Assembly (NCBI GenBank): GCA_050084985.1
Contig: JBITNC010000002.1
Location: 20,708,001-20,772,000, forward strand
Origin: Nageia nagi
Lineage: Eukaryota > Pinophyta
Reading direction: 5' to 3'
DNA: 64,000 bases
The position numbers were made by a program, and so were the translations under genes. Numbering within the stretch: position 1 is the stretch's first letter; the number at the start of each line of letters is the position of its first letter. The notes under the pieces are model-generated. The model was not told the DNA's origin, searched no databases, and saw only the letters and a list, made by a program, of their open reading frames with translations. Shown here piece by piece: positions 1 to 12,738 of this stretch.

Positions 1-1626
1 TTATGACAATAATGAATGTTTATAGTATGATAGGTTACCGAGCACAGCTCCACAAGTATGCATCCTACACTCCAAACATCACAAGGATAGTTCCATCCCA
101 GACCTGTTATGATTCAGCAGGTGCATAGGTTTCATATTCATTTAGTCAAAGGGACTTGTTTGACCAATGCTTTTAATACTTTAACATTTAGCACACATGT
201 CTTGCATATCTTCTTACCCAGAATAACTGCAGGAGCCCTGTAATGCCTAGTTGACACCACTGATGTGTGATCTTGATCGTCAAATCTGGTGCTTCCAAAA
301 TCTGTCAGCTTAATTGCTCTCGACTTTGGCAGCTTGAACTCATCTTGTGATGATCTCTTTCTACCACTCTAAATGAACCGGAGATTGAATAGAAATTAGT
401 TCTTTCGGGAAGGAGGTCTAAATATAGCATTAAAGATCCTCCTAATAAAAGGGTAATACAAGCTAGTGACAATTTGATAAGAAATACTAAAATCCCTGTG
501 CAGCAAATACAACACGCACAACAAAAAAGCTAAGTGTACACTCATTAAACATGCAAATCACTGTCTATGCCCACAATGTGTAAATGGCATCAGATAGACT
601 CATCAAAGCCACTACAATCTCTTTTAAAACTATAATCACCACTTGACTACCTTGTGATCCGGAACCTTGACAAGGTCTGAAGAAACAACGAGGATATTTT
701 CAGGCTTTAAGTCTGTGTGGACAAGTTTCAAACCATGCATATCTGCCACGCATCATTGGTAATGTTAGGCAAACAAATCCTTACTAAAAGCACGTATCGG
801 TAAGCCATCAAGACATAAAAGACAGTAATAAGCTCAAGTAATATTGTCTACACACATGTAACTGACTCCAGAAGTTGCCTGCCAATATCCCTCACAAGAT
901 CAATGGGAAATGGTCAGAAGGTGTTGTTCTTTAGACATTCATATAAGCTTGGTCCAAGTTTCTCAAACACCTGTTCATCGCAAATTCGTTAAGCCAAACT
1001 AATCTTAAGGACCTCTCTAAATCATTATCTCTGCCAGCATAAAAAATATAAAACAAGAGGAAACACATTCCAAAAGGTGCTTCTTCGCCTTATAATGATT
1101 ACAAAATAACCCAAGATCCGATATATAATCTTTTCCAAGATACTCACGATACAAGTGTGGTTCCTATAGTCAAACCACTCCCGCATTTGAACGCAACTGA
1201 TTATAAAAAAGTTACAACGCCGGTTGCTTATTCCTAAAGATCATTTCTCAGGAAAAGTCTAATTACTATTAATGTGTTGTATGGTTAAGTGTGTAATCTT
1301 CTGTTAAACAACAGTACAGAGATGTTGTACCATACCGTCTTCCAGATTTGTCGTACTTCGCAACTTCATTGAGTACATCAATTTCAATCTGTGCATCTTC
1401 TCTGTACTTTTGTAACCCACGGGCAATTTTAACGGCTGCAACATCTTTCGATTTCCGGTCATAGCATTCTACAACCTGGCCAAACGTCCCTGTACACATT
1501 TACATTTCCTTATAACAATATTCCAACCAAAAAGTGAAACGAAAAAAATGAACTATATACCCCTAATTCAGATCTATGCAACTTACCTTGACCAATTTTG
1601 CTGAGGATTTTATCTGTCAACACCAA
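1..1626 (-). pseudogene. LAMMER-type (AFC/CLK) protein kinase, broken and partial
   Basis: Exons can be read on the minus strand in the order of an AFC-type dual-specificity kinase, a family that phosphorylates SR splicing factors in the nucleus. About 1626-1592 gives KILSKIGQG (glycine loop). About 1490-1335 gives GTFGQVVECYDR and the ATP-site lysine in AAVKIARG. About 1200-1145 gives VQMREWFDYRNHTCIV. About 973-850 gives VFEKLGPSLYE to GRQLLESVT. About 747-640 gives the catalytic loop HTDLKPENIL. About 370-235 gives TDFGST and STRHYRAP. About 109-45 gives [20 protein letters not shown]. Splice joins between several blocks look plausible. An in-frame TGA lies at 914-916, and the APE motif reads APA, so the Glu that salt-bridges in the C-lobe is lost. 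The LAMMER motif itself would lie beyond the left edge. Family assignment is firm; pseudogene status rests mainly on the stop. Confidence 0.82.
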
Positions 1627-2919
1627 TAACAGCAGATGACAGGAGAAATAAGAAGAATAGGGTTTTACACAACCGGATATAGTATAATGAACTAGAATAG
1701 CCCTCACAAAGAAGATAAGATAGATTTCTTTGTCAGACGCCCAGATAAGAAATCTATTAATTGGGAGAAGATCTATGTTGTTGGAGGGTACAAAAGCAAC
1801 AATAACATTGGAAAAACCATGTTCACATACATCAAATGAACTGTTTAAATCATTTCAATTGTCGTAACATAGCTATATATGAGAATTGTGCATCTTACGA
1901 TTTAGAAGATACATATGACGTAATTAATAGGATTTAAATTTGACATTTGTTTAAACAATTTGTTATTTTTTTTAGTTAAATACAGTCATAAATTAAAAAT
2001 AATCATCATCTATGTCGTTTAGATATAAATTTTATTTGTCAAAAAATATATATATAACATATTAAATATTTGATTAAATATATATAGAAGTATAAAATAC
2101 TATATTGAAAGGTAAATTTCAAGAGCAAACCATCATTAAAAAATTGAATGACAGGTAGGGAAGCCCATCAAATTTAAACCATGAGATGTCGCTACTAATA
2201 GGTAGGTAGGTTATAGGTGAAGGATTACCTTGGATGGTTAAAGAATGTAGTGCATGTTATGAGATCAAGGCATACAAGATGATATTAAGGAGCTTATGAG
2301 CATGTGCTTAAGTGATTTTTAATTTTTTTTAATATGACAAGATAATAAGGTCTATAAGCTTCAAATTGAAATTATATAACATATATAAACATGTCTTTAA
2401 CATAATAATATGGCACTAAGATTAGAGTATGGACCTAAAAATACAAATAAGGATACTACAGAGAAGATCATCTGCATAGAGGCCTGAATACTAAAGGGAC
2501 CATCAATATATGGGGGGTATGGTAGGATACATTTTGTATTAGATAATAAATTTGTATTAAATGATCTTATTTGGTATTTTCTCTTTTATGAGAATATATC
2601 ATTTAAATTTATAATTAATATAATATGGATAATTCCTTAAGATGATGTTTTTTCTCTTAAAAGTAGAAAAAGGGAAGAAAACATGGATAACAATTTGCAT
2701 GTAGAGAATAATTACATGTAATGTTTATTGCTAACTTTGTAAGGTCTTGCATGTTGAGAATCCTTGCATGATTTTTCTATCTAATTTTAATTATTTTTTT
2801 CATGCAAAATTATGAGTCTATTTAAGAATAATTTGCACAAAGGAAAAGGTAGTTGTTCGTTGTGGATCCTTTTTTAATACGAGAGTTTATGGGTAAGAAG
2901 TAGAGCAAGTAGAGGAAGG
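1627..2919. other. AT-rich intergenic DNA
   Basis: I see no coding sequence or recognisable repeat boundary here. The first 130 bases may be intron or 5' sequence of the kinase relic. From about 1900 the DNA is A/T-dominated, with short TA runs near 2050-2080. Confidence 0.5.
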
Positions 2920-3382
2920 TGAAGGAATCAAGTCTCAGTGGCTAAATTCTTAATTACCCAAAATCACTTGAAGACTATTTCAAATCCTTGAACATAAAAA
3001 TACACACACTCAAAGATAACATTCACACAATATGAAACCAATGTAAACTGGTTCCTCCAACCATGGGAGTACATCCACTAATCTAAGATCTTATTCTTCA
3101 AAGAGCACTCTCTTACAACTCACTTTCTTACTTCTCCTACAACCTACACAAGAGCATAACTTTGCTACAAATTTGAGCAAGTGATCTCAAGGAGAGGGTA
3201 TTCTATTTATAAGCCAAAATCCTCCTTTGGATCACCTTATTAACCATTGTACAATGTCATGACATGCATCATAAGGTATCTAGTGATACTTTTAAGTAGT
3301 GGTGAATTTACATTTATCATATTCACTATTATGTGAATTACATTAATAAACCTTACAATAATGCATTATACATTCCAACATT
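2920..3382 (-). repeat. E0 3' LTR
   Basis: In plus orientation the repeat starts TGAAGGAATC and ends CATTCCAACA, so it keeps the TG...CA ends. It resembles the E1/E6 LTRs, including the TATTTATA promoter-like box near 3205 and the shared terminal ATGCATTATACATTCCAACA. The adjoining TTCTCCCTTA is the reversed polypurine tract. The outer end is set by the TG and by similarity only, because there is no partner LTR. Confidence 0.65.
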
Positions 3383-3776
3383 CTCCCTTAATGCAATATT
3401 AGGGTATAAGGAAGAAAGAAAGAGTAAGAGAGAGTTCTCCTCCATACAGATACAATCGAAGATGAAAATATTTACATCTCTGAGAAATAATCAAGATCTT
3501 AGATTGAGACTCACTACTTTACCATTTGACAAAATGGTTTACAATACAATCATTAATCGCATTTGGTTTCACTATATAAAGTAGTCATTAAATAATTAGT
3601 TGACATGATGAGCCTCCATGAGCCTTCCACTCGAAGTAAGTAACCTACATTCTTAAGAAAAAATCTTGCAAGCTACAAAAAGCTCATAAATAAGATAAGT
3701 TAGATGCATCATATCAATATTCACATCAACATAAGATAAATGAATCAATTGATGCCATCCTTAAACTGATCAATGG

Positions 3777-4040
3777 TGCACTATAAGTTATCATGAAGAT
3801 GCCAAGCTAATACTCATAGTCATCTATTATCTACAAAATATGTGTTGATTATCATAACAAATAAAGCATAACAAAATGCACATACGAGTTCCTCACATAT
3901 GGATAATTGAATAGTACCAAAAGATACATATGAGTTCCTCACATATGTATAACTGAATAATGTAAAAAATATCCATCATACACACATATGAGTTCCTCCC
4001 ATATGGATAATTGAATTATATGCTCAAGGTGTACAAGTAG
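3777..4040 (-). repeat. E0 3' UTR hairpin and tandem repeats
   Basis: The stem halves ACTATAAGT (3780-3788) and ACTCATAGT (3812-3820) pair with one wobble position. They are followed by at least three copies of a unit centred on GAGTTCCTCACATATG, at about 3889, 3933 and 3986. The same arrangement lies between pol and the 3' LTR in E1, E2, E3 and E6. Confidence 0.6.
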
Positions 4041-5110
4041 TCCCCCATGCAAAGCAAACTAACTACAAAGGTGTACAAAAAGATCAACGTTATATGACCA
4101 TGAAATCGTCCTAGAGATGAAGTTGTCATCATAGACATGAATTCATCAAGAATTCAATCTTTACTCTCCCTTGAGGAAACTTTACCAACCCAATGGATTC
4201 CCTAAGCAAAATGAAATGAGCTTAAAGAAGGGGCTTAGTGAATAAATCAATAGAGTTTAGGACTGATGGATAATACTACAATTACAAGATACCACCTAAA
4301 ACCTTCTCCTTGATAAAAATATGCTTGAATTTCAACATGTTTTATTCTATGAAGGAAAATAGTTCTCTTTGCCAAAGTAATAATTGATTGATTATCTAAA
4401 GAAATTTGAGACATGTGAGCTTGCTCATACCTAATTTTTTTCAGAAGATGCCTAAACCAAATAGCTTCCTAGGTTGCGACTAACATGGCACAATATTTTG
4501 CCTTTATAGTGGAGAGAGCATTAGTAGGATGCTTCTTGTAAGCTCAAGAGATAGCACTTGAATCAATGTTAAATACATAAGTAGAGGTTGATTTTCTATC
4601 ATCTCTATCTCCTAGTTAGAATTTGAGTAACCTGAGAGAATAAACAAGGGCAACTTGGAATACTTGAGAACAATATCCTTCATTCCCATAACATACCTCA
4701 AGATTTGCTTAACAACATTGAGATTCTCAACATATGATTTTTGCATAAAATGTACCATCAAATTTACTACAAAGGTAATATCTAGCTGAAAAATAGTTAT
4801 ATAAAGTAGACTACTAATTAATTACCTATAAGTTGTAGCATCTATCAACTGAGAGTTGGAGCTAAGAGATAAAGTAATTCCAAAAGAGATAGGGATCGTA
4901 GCAGATTTGCATTCCTCCATTTCAAATTTTGCAATATGTTTGAGATATGCTTAGATTGACTAAGGTAGGTACAATCTTTGTATTAGTACACTTGCATACC
5001 AATGTAGTAGTGCAAAGACCAAGATTAGTCATTTAAAAAGTTGCCTTAAGTTTGGATATGAACTCTTGGATGATTTTGTCATTATTTCCAGTGATTAGAA
5101 GATCAACATT

Positions 5111-5372
5111 TTGCATTAATTTTTCTTCATATTTTGTTCAATTGTGTATGTGGTTGTAGTTTTATTCTTCTTTCTCTAGTTGTATGATTGTTTAGATCTT
5201 TAGAACTTGGTTGAGAGTGTTTTCTAGGTGTGTCTCTATTTAAGGATCATCTACTTGAGTACCTTCATTAACATTTTGTAAGAAATCAAAGGAGTTTTAT
5301 TGATGTATTTCTTGACTTATGGATGTGCTTCCTTTATTACTTTGATGGTTATCTATGCTTACTATTTCATTT
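5111..5372. other. short unassigned spacer
   Basis: T-rich sequence between the break of E0 and the CACTA-like terminus. I see no coding or repeat signal. Its last three bases (TTT, 5370-5372) match the three bases after position 46664. Confidence 0.5.
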
Positions 5373-5600
5373 CACTATACCAAATCTGGGCTTTAAGGGT
5401 GGAAATAAAACCACCCTTAAAGATATTTAATGATGGTTTTCCAATTATTGTATAGGAGGTCATCATTAAAATTTATCCACATATGATAGCCACAAAAAAT
5501 GCCTCCAAAAATTATTGTTTTAAATATCTTTAAGGGTGGTTTTAAATCACCCTTACAGACCTTTAAAATTGCCCATAAAGATCTTTTAGGGGGATTTTAA
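5373..5600 (+). repeat. CACTA-like left terminus and subterminal repeats
   Basis: The terminus CACTATACCAAAT is followed by several copies, in both orientations, of a motif close to AAGGGTGGTTTTA (about 5394, 5412, 5532 and 5549). In CACTA elements such subterminal repeats bind the TnpA-type protein; that role is inferred here. Confidence 0.6.
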
Positions 5601-5752
5601 ATTTTCTTATAATTTAAAAAAAATAACACTCTTGTAGACTTACATTATCGTTCTTCAACATGTCCTCAACTCTTGCAAATATACATCACCAACTCCATTG
5701 AGATATGGCAAAGTGTGTTAATATCCATAAAAGAAAATAAGAAGTAGTTTTC

Positions 5753-6900
5753 ACTTGGATGTTTTTGTCATAAATGCTTTAATAGACATGTATGCTAAGT
5801 TTAGGAATACATGGAAAGACTGTAAAAAATTTGAAAAATGAAACAAAGAGATACAATCTCATGCAATTCAATGATTATAGAATATAACAAGATTAGACTT
5901 CTTAAGGAAGCTAAAAATATTTTTAGGAAAATGCAATATAGAGACATAATCTCATATAATGCAATGATTTTAGTGTATGCACAAAATGGGTTTCTTGATA
6001 AGGCATTAGAATTTTTTTAAAAAATACCTCAAATAAATACAATCTCATGGAATGTAATGATAATAGGCTATACACATAATGGACATGATTTGGAGGCCCA
6101 TAATGTTTTAAAAAAAAATGCAATTGATTGATTTTAGACCAGATTCAATAAACTTTGCAAGTATTCTTCATGTATGTGCAACTTTTATAACTTTAAAATG
6201 GGGCATGAACATCCATGGATAAATAATTCAATGTGGGTTTCTTTTGCATGCAATTATGATAACAATGTTGATAAACATGTATACAAAATATGGAAGCATT
6301 AAGAAGGTGAGTATTTTGTTTAATAAGATGCACTATGGATAAATGAGAAGGTAAGTGTTTGGTTTGGTAGAATCCATAATAGAGTGTGTTGATATCCATC
6401 AAAAAATAATAAGAAGTGATTTTCATTTGGATGTTGTTGTGATGAATGCTTTGATAAACATGTATGTTAAGTTTAGGAATATACATAAAGCTTTTGTATT
6501 ATTTGAAAAAATCAACAAAGAGATACCATGTCATGGAATTCAATGATTACAAGATATGTCCAAATTTGCCTTCTTAAGGAAATGGAAATATTTTTAGGGA
6601 AATACAATACAAAGAGAAAATCTCATGGAATGCAATGATTGTAGGATATGTACATGATGGGTTTCTTGATGAGGTATTGAAACTTTTTTAAGAAAATGCA
6701 TCAAATAAATACAATCTCATGGAATGAAATGATCATAAGATATGCACATAATAGGCATGATTTGGAGGCCCTCAAACTCTTTCAGAAAATATAATTGACT
6801 AGTTTAAGACCAAAAATAATAATCTCTGCAAGTATTCTTCATTTATGTATAACTTTTGTAGCTTTAAAATGGGGTATAGACATTCATGGAAAAATAAGTA
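5753..6900 (+). pseudogene. PPR protein relic, left arm of the CACTA-like element
   Basis: Decayed pentatricopeptide repeats of the plant PLS type: VINALIDMYAKFRN (about 5768), then DIISYNAMILVYAQNG (about 5943-5990), then INTISWNVMIIGYTHNG (about 6037-6085), and again VVMNALINMYVKFRN near 6437. The block includes a second copy of most of the first, so the relic is internally duplicated. Stops and frameshifts interrupt it throughout. PPR proteins bind organelle RNA, but this copy cannot be functional. It points rightward, opposite to the PPR relic in the right arm. Confidence 0.7.
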
Positions 6901-8374
6901 GATGTCTATTATTAGTGAAGGCTTATCATACCATTATCTATTGCTATAATCCCTTCTAATTAATAAAATTCTTTATTCTTTATCCAGTGGGTCATTCTTG
7001 ATTTACATATGGTATGGGTACAATCAAATGAAATTTTAACTTATTCACCATTAACTTTTCCTAAAAGAAAGTGAAACAAATTATTTTAAGTACAAGCTTT
7101 AAAAAATAAGTAAATACTATGTATCAATAACAAAAATATAAATTTACTATATAAGCATGATAAAATATAAATCACTTGAATATATAATGAAAAATATTAC
7201 CATGGACAAAACTTGTTTACATATATAGGAGTTATTTGAGATCTCAATCAAGTTGTTAACTCGCATACAAATTAGTGAGAAACTAAATCATGAATGGAAA
7301 TAGTACATGATGACAAACATAATGCATATAAGACTCGGCTTAATGAAATCCACATAAAGAACTTGAGGGTAAAGAAAAAGTTTATCTTCTAAGAACATTC
7401 TCTACCTTAGGAAGACAAATATTTTCATATTTAGAACTAATTAGGAGTGCAATTAATCCAACTAATTGTACATCCTTTCATGTAATGACATGTATAGATA
7501 AGAACCTATATGTCAGGTTAGTAATGAGGAAGAGTGTCTTTGGGTATTAAATCAAACTTTAGATGCACTTACAAATAACACTCTATGTTAGAAAGTTACC
7601 AAAATGATATCAATTTGGCTAATCTAACTTCAATATATATATATATAATATTAATATATATATATATATATATATATAGTCCAATCCAATCAAATACATA
7701 TATTAGCCAATCAAGAAGTATATTGCACATCTTTCGCATGACATAAATTTGTATGAATATGTAGCTAGATGATGGGAATTTGTGTTCTTGTAAAATATAA
7801 TACAAATGTTAATAAAGAAATGAAAAACCTCCCCATAGGTGAATTTTACTAAAAAACATGTTTAATCTTATTTTAATAGTAATATAGTGTCCTCACTTCT
7901 AATAATATCAATAAGATGCAGAGACATAATCCAATGCTAGACATAAAGAGATATAAGTTAATAAATATTTTAAGAAAAATGAAACATAAATATACAATCT
8001 CATGGAATGTAGTGATTTAAATTATTCCATAATTTTTAATTACTCTCTTATGGATGTCCATACCTTTTGTTGTGAATGCAACATTTTGGTGAGGTATTCT
8101 TCCCCTCCATCTTTGTTTTATTTTCTAGTTCTATTTCCCTTTTAATTATTTGTTTTTCTTTCTATCTATTCCCTCTTCTATATATTATCCCTTTTTCTGC
8201 TTTTGATACCTTTTGCTAGACTTCATTTTCAATATAAGTCTTTACCAGTTGTCCGCTACATCATTATACTTCACTAGGTGGTAAGAGAAACATCTTTATA
8301 CTTATTCAAATTTTGGGTGAGTTTTATTGAGACTTGATATTTTTGAGTGAATGATGTTAGCTTGGTCTATTCAA
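6901..8374. other. AT-rich interior of the CACTA-like element
   Basis: Mostly A/T-rich DNA without a recognisable gene. A short PPR-like remnant (TISWNVVI-type) can be read on the plus strand near 7980-8025, and a TA microsatellite lies at 7629-7678. The right limit is the E1 target duplication. Confidence 0.45.
7629..7678. repeat. (TA)n microsatellite
   Basis: Runs of alternating TA, broken once by AATATTAA. Simple repeat, no function implied. Confidence 0.85.
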
Positions 8375-8379
8375 AATAC

Positions 8380-8880
8380 TGTTGGAATGTATAATGAATT
8401 ATTGTAAAGGTTTGTATTAAATCTTTTATGTAAGTTCACTAATACTTAAGGGTACCATTTGATACCTTAAGTATTTATGTGAATATGATAATGTAACTTG
8501 TTCTACACTTCATGTCATGAGCATGCCCCTTAGGTAAAAGGATGTGCATGTCATGCATTTGTACATTGGATAAAAGGGTGATCCAAAGAGAGATTTTGAC
8601 CTATAAATAGAAGGCTTCCTCTTTGTGATCATTCACCAATTTATAGAGTAAAGTTATGTTATATGATAGAGTGTAGGAGTTAAGATTAGGAGGATTGTAA
8701 GAGAGTTGTATTTGTGATTGAAGTAAAAATCTAGTTAGTGGATGTACTTCTAGTTGGAGGAACCACTTACATCTTGTGTTATCTTTGTGAGATTTCTTTG
8801 TGTGATAGTTAGATGTGAATTGAGAGCTTTCATGTGATCTTGGTTGTTTAGGAATTATCTTGTTAGTGTTAGTTTTTTCA
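8380..8880 (+). repeat. E1 5' LTR
   Basis: Starts TGTTGGAATG and ends AGTTTTTTCA. CTATAAATAG near 8611 is the likely TATA box of the element's promoter. Confidence 0.93.
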
Positions 8881-8881
8881 A

Positions 8882-8896
8882 ATTGATATCAGAGCT
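8882..8896 (+). other. E1 primer-binding site
   Basis: TTGATATCAGAGCT lies two bases after the LTR. It differs at one position from the TTGGTATCAGAGC of plant copia elements, which pairs with the 3' end of initiator tRNA-Met. Confidence 0.8.
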
Positions 8897-10199
8897 CCTT
8901 GGAAGCTCCTTTTCACATCCTTGGTGTGGAAACTCTTCTTCTTGATGTGGAAGCTCTTCTTCAACATCTCGATGATCTTCATTCCTCTTACTACACTTCA
9001 TTGTTGAGGTAAAACTCAAGAGAAGTTATAAATTCCTTCCTTCTTGGTTTTTTTTTTTTTTTTTACATTATTGAATTATGCTACTAACATATTATTTGGT
9101 ATGTGTTAGTTATTTTTTTTAAAAAAGGAGGTAAAATATGGCTAGCAAAATTGCAAAATGATGTAATTTTTTTTGTTGTTTATATTAACCTCCTATGTTA
9201 CTTGCAATTTTTTTTTCAAAATTGCTACAATTTCTAAGGGTTAGTATACAAAATTTGTGTAAATATTACAAAGGTAATATTGCAAAAAGTTTTTTTTTGA
9301 GTTCTTTTTTTATCTACTAAAAAAAAAAGGGCCAACATTTATTTATTACATTCTTTTTGCAATAGCAAATATTGTATATACAATTAAATTTTTTTTGCAA
9401 TTTTGAAATGAAAACCTTTTATAATTTTTTTTAATAGTTTTTTTTAATAAAAAAAAAAAATTGGTGGAGGGGGACAACTAGCTACAACCAGGCCCTATCA
9501 TGGCTTACCGCCCTAATAGCCCCTACCACCTCACGACCTGCAGATCCTGTTCGTCGCACCTCTACTACCCTTACGGCTTCCTCCTCAACCTAGCCACTGC
9601 TCTGCTTTGCTCTCCTCCTCCCTCCAAAACCCTCACCAAACCCTTTGTGCATTTTTCACTTAGGGTCATTTTTTTTAAGATTTAATTTTACCTTTTTTGA
9701 GTTCATTGCTCCATGCATTTATCCAAAACAAAGGGAACTTTGCTTGACAAGTAAACAAGTGCATTAATTTTTTGGTAGATAAAGTTAATGCATTTGGGTG
9801 GAGTGTAGGCTTTCTCTACCACATTAATTACATAAAGTGGAGTATAGGATTCTCTCTTCATTTAATTTTGTGCAGAGATTATGATGGCTTTTTTTTTATC
9901 TAGTAGGCGAATTTTTTTAGTATGACAATTTTTTAAGTAAAAGGGGGAATACTATTTCTTTAATCTAGCAATGCTATTAAAGGAAAATATAGTATATTTA
10001 CTTGAAAAAATGAATGTATACTTAATTTTTTTTAAGGATAAAGTATTACGTTAAGTATGCTATTTTTTTTTTGGTACAACTTTATAAAAAAAATTAAGTT
10101 CAAAAGCATGTTACTTAATTTTTTAATTTAAATACTTAGAGCTTATAATTTTAAGTTAAAATAATACATAACAAGTACTTATGTTTAGTACTTAACATT

Positions 10200-10600
10200 T
10201 AAGCTAAAATGTTATATGCTTATGCTTAGTACTTAAGATGCATGCTTATGCTTAGTACTTAAAATTTTTACTTTAAGTTAAAAAAATGCATGCTTATGTT
10301 AAGCATTTAAATTTTAAATTAAATGCATGCTTAATATTTTTTAAGTCAATATTGCATGCTTAGGATTTAAATTTTTAAAGTTTAATGTTGCATGCTTAGG
10401 ACTTAAAATTTTAAATTTTAATATTGCATGCTTAGGACTTAAATTTTTGAAGTTTAATTTACATGCTTAGGACTTAAAATTTTAAAGTTTAATGTTGCAT
10501 GCTTAGGATTTAAAATTTTAAAGTTTATGTTATATGCTTAGGACTTAATTCCTTAAGATAAAAAGATGCATGTTGAGTATTTATCTTTATGCAAAGTTAA
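10200..10600 (+). repeat. E1 leader repeats with GCATGCTTAGGACTTAA core
   Basis: Imperfect tandem units of roughly 50-60 bp, each with a GCATGC or TTACATGC start followed by TTAGGACTTAAA. Related sequence occurs in the leaders of E2, E4 and E5. Confidence 0.7.
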
Positions 10601-10859
10601 CTTATGCATGTTTTTTACATGATTATGCTTAAGTATCTAGCATTTTTGCAAAGTTAACTTATGTAAAATTAAGATTGATGTAAAGATGTCCTTTAGGGGT
10701 TGGTAAATAAAACCCATTAGATAATAAGGTTTCATTTTTTGAATGGATGATATTTTACTTATGCTCTTTTACTTTATATTTCGTATTTTTCTTTATTTGC
10801 TTATGCAAACAAAAATGCAAACATTGAAATGAACAACCCTTAAAATGAACACATCCGCA

Positions 10860-11280
10860 TGTACATTCTGTAACTTGACTTGTTTGGAGAGCCATGAGAT
10901 GAGGATAGGCAGACTGGAGTATTTAAGTTCAATGATCCAAATGGTGAAAAGTTTGTACTTCTAAATTTTCTCTAAGTCCTTTGTTAGTTTGGACATAACT
11001 CTATTAGGTGGATAGGTATTTATGTAGTGATACCACATATATGTACGTCCATTCAAGGATTATCCTAATAACCTAGGAGGACAATTTGAAATCTAATCAA
11101 GATTAATAATTTGGTCAATCCAATAAATATTGAAACCTTCAAAAATAGCTAGTACTTATCCTTATGAGAGTATATTATTATCTAAGGGGAACTAGTTGAG
11201 GATTGGTAGGACCTAGACTCCTCTTGTGTGGGTATCCAGGTGAAGACCTAATTTTAGATAAGAAAATAAACCTCAACAAT
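10860..11280 (+). other. conserved leader block, E1 copy
   Basis: About 400 bp shared by E1-E6 although the surrounding leader is poorly conserved. Landmarks are GGAGAGCCATGAGATGAGGA, a segment around GTGATACCACATAT, and GAACTAGTTGAGGATTGGTA. No frame is conserved, so an RNA function such as packaging or dimerisation is likely but inferred. Confidence 0.6.
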
Positions 11281-11486
11281 GTCACTTTACATCTATGGTT
11301 CTTGAGATGAGAAATGTATTTGGGTACATGGGTTATTATTTGAGTTGTAAAACATTTGCACTTGTGAATCAAATCAAGCATGTCTTTAGTGTTAAATATA
11401 ACATGTATTATTTACTTGGTTAAAACTTAATATTTAATATTGTTTATTGAACCACATGCTTATTATTTCACATTTTTATGTAGCAA

Positions 11487-12259
11487 ATGGAAGAATCCTT
11501 TTTACCCAAATACATTCTTGATGGTTCCAACTTTGAGATTTGGTAACCACAGATGAGAGATGAATTGCAGGTAAGGAAGCTTTAGCAAATAGTGAATGAA
11601 AACCTTGTACCTCATATAGATAAGAAGGCATTAGAAGCTTACAACATGAAGAATGAGTTAGCAACCTCCATGATTTACTATGCAATTTTAGATGATATGC
11701 TCTTGATGATTTCCTCTTCAACCTCGATAAAGGAAGCTTGGGATAAACTTAAACAAATATACCTTAGTTCAAACTTTTCAAAAAAGTTTACCATTCTCCA
11801 AAAGTTGCTTCAATCTCATCAAAGGGAAGATGAAAATGTTGCCATCTACTTGAACAAAATCATTGACCTAAGGACTCAACTTGTTAATTATGGATGCAAT
11901 TGGATCAATGATGAGTTCATGGTCTTCATCATTCTTTAAAGTTTGAAAACTTTGTAATGGTTATGGAAATAAGGCTTGATGAAGAAGAAAAAGTCTTCTC
12001 TTTTAAGAACCTTTCTAGGCACCTATTGAAGCATGAAGAAACCTTTAACAATAAGGTGTTGATTTCTCATCCTAAGGATAATAACGACTCCTTTCAAGAA
12101 GAAGTTCAATCATAAAAAAAGCTTATCCTTCTTCCTCCAAAAGGTTTGAGAAAAGAGGTAATGGATACAACAGTAGTAGGAATAATGGATACAACAGTAG
12201 TAGGAATAATAGAAATAATAACCACAGCAGTAGGAATAATGAAAATAATAACCACTCCA
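11487..12259 (+). pseudogene. E1 gag, N-terminal part (interrupted by E2)
   Basis: Starts MEESFLPKYILDGSNFEIW and carries the copia gag (UBN2-type) core: SMIYYAILDDMLLMISSSTS, KEAWDKLKQIYL, and DLRTQLVNYGCNWINDEFM. Stops follow the first 19 codons and position 11937, and the Asn/Ser-rich linker before the zinc knuckle (12160-12259) is frameshifted. E2 is inserted in this linker; the frame resumes at 20962 with the zinc-knuckle region. Confidence 0.85.
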
Positions 12260-12738
12260 TGAAAGAATTAAACTATAACAAGAATAATCCTAAACTACCA
12301 AGATCACATGAAAGCTCATAATTACATCTAACAAATACACTAAGCAATCTCACAACATAAGATGTAAAATGGTTTCTCTAACTAGGAGTACATCCATTAA
12401 CTAGATCTTTACTTCTTTCACAAATACAACTCTCTTACAATCCTCTTAATTTTAACTCCTACATTTCTATCCTATAACATAACCTTACTCCATAAATTGG
12501 TATGTAATTACAAAAAGAGAGCCTTCTATTTATAGGAAAAAAATTCTCTTTGGATTACCTAAGCATGACATGCACATCCTTTGACCCAAGGGGCATGCTT
12601 ATGATTTGGAGTGTAGGGCAAGCTACATTATTATATTCACTAAAATACTTAAGGTATCAAATAATACCCTTAGGTATTAGTGAATTTACATAGAAGATTT
12701 AATACAACCTTTACAATAATGCATTATACATTCCAACA
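12260..12738 (-). repeat. E2 3' LTR
   Basis: In plus orientation it starts TGAAAGAATTAAAC and ends CATTCCAACA. The adjoining CTCCCCCTT is the reversed polypurine tract. It is clearly related to the E1 and E6 LTRs. Confidence 0.9.

Larger units (their letters stand above)
2920..5110 (-). mobile_element. E0: 5'-truncated Ty1/copia element
   Basis: Read on the minus strand, this is the 3' part of a copia element of the same group as E1: reverse transcriptase remnants (about 5110-4780), RNase H remnants (about 4740-4180, ending in the LFTKPL-type tail and the purine-rich stop region), a 3' UTR with hairpin and TATCCATATGTGAGG-type repeats (3780-4040), a degenerate polypurine tract, and one LTR. 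The frame is broken many times. Homology stops abruptly near 5110 inside the YVDDLLI region, so gag, integrase, leader and the 5' LTR are missing, probably by deletion. It lies just outside the CACTA-like element that begins at 5373. Confidence 0.75.
8897..11486 (+). other. E1 long untranslated leader
   Basis: About 2.6 kb between primer-binding site and gag. In order it holds T/A homopolymer-rich DNA, a GC-rich C/T block at about 9465-9660, an array of imperfect GCATGCTTAGGACTTAA-type repeats at about 10200-10600, and the conserved leader block (about 10860-11280). The C/T block can be read as a 61-codon open frame, but it has no recognisable domain and I do not call it a gene. Confidence 0.7.

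Noticed and set aside
6193-6486. 97-codon open frame on the minus strand, with a similar frame at 50504-50713
   Set aside because: Both are antisense shadows of the same PPR relic; their similarity reflects the shared PPR sequence on the opposite strand.
9500-9685. 61-codon open frame in the E1 leader
   Set aside because: A low-complexity C/T-rich block gives Ser/Pro/Leu-rich translations by chance; no domain seen.
12160-12258. AATAATGGATACAACAGTAG repeats as an independent microsatellite
   Set aside because: They encode the Asn/Ser-rich linker before the gag zinc knuckle, also present in E5 and E6, so they belong to gag.
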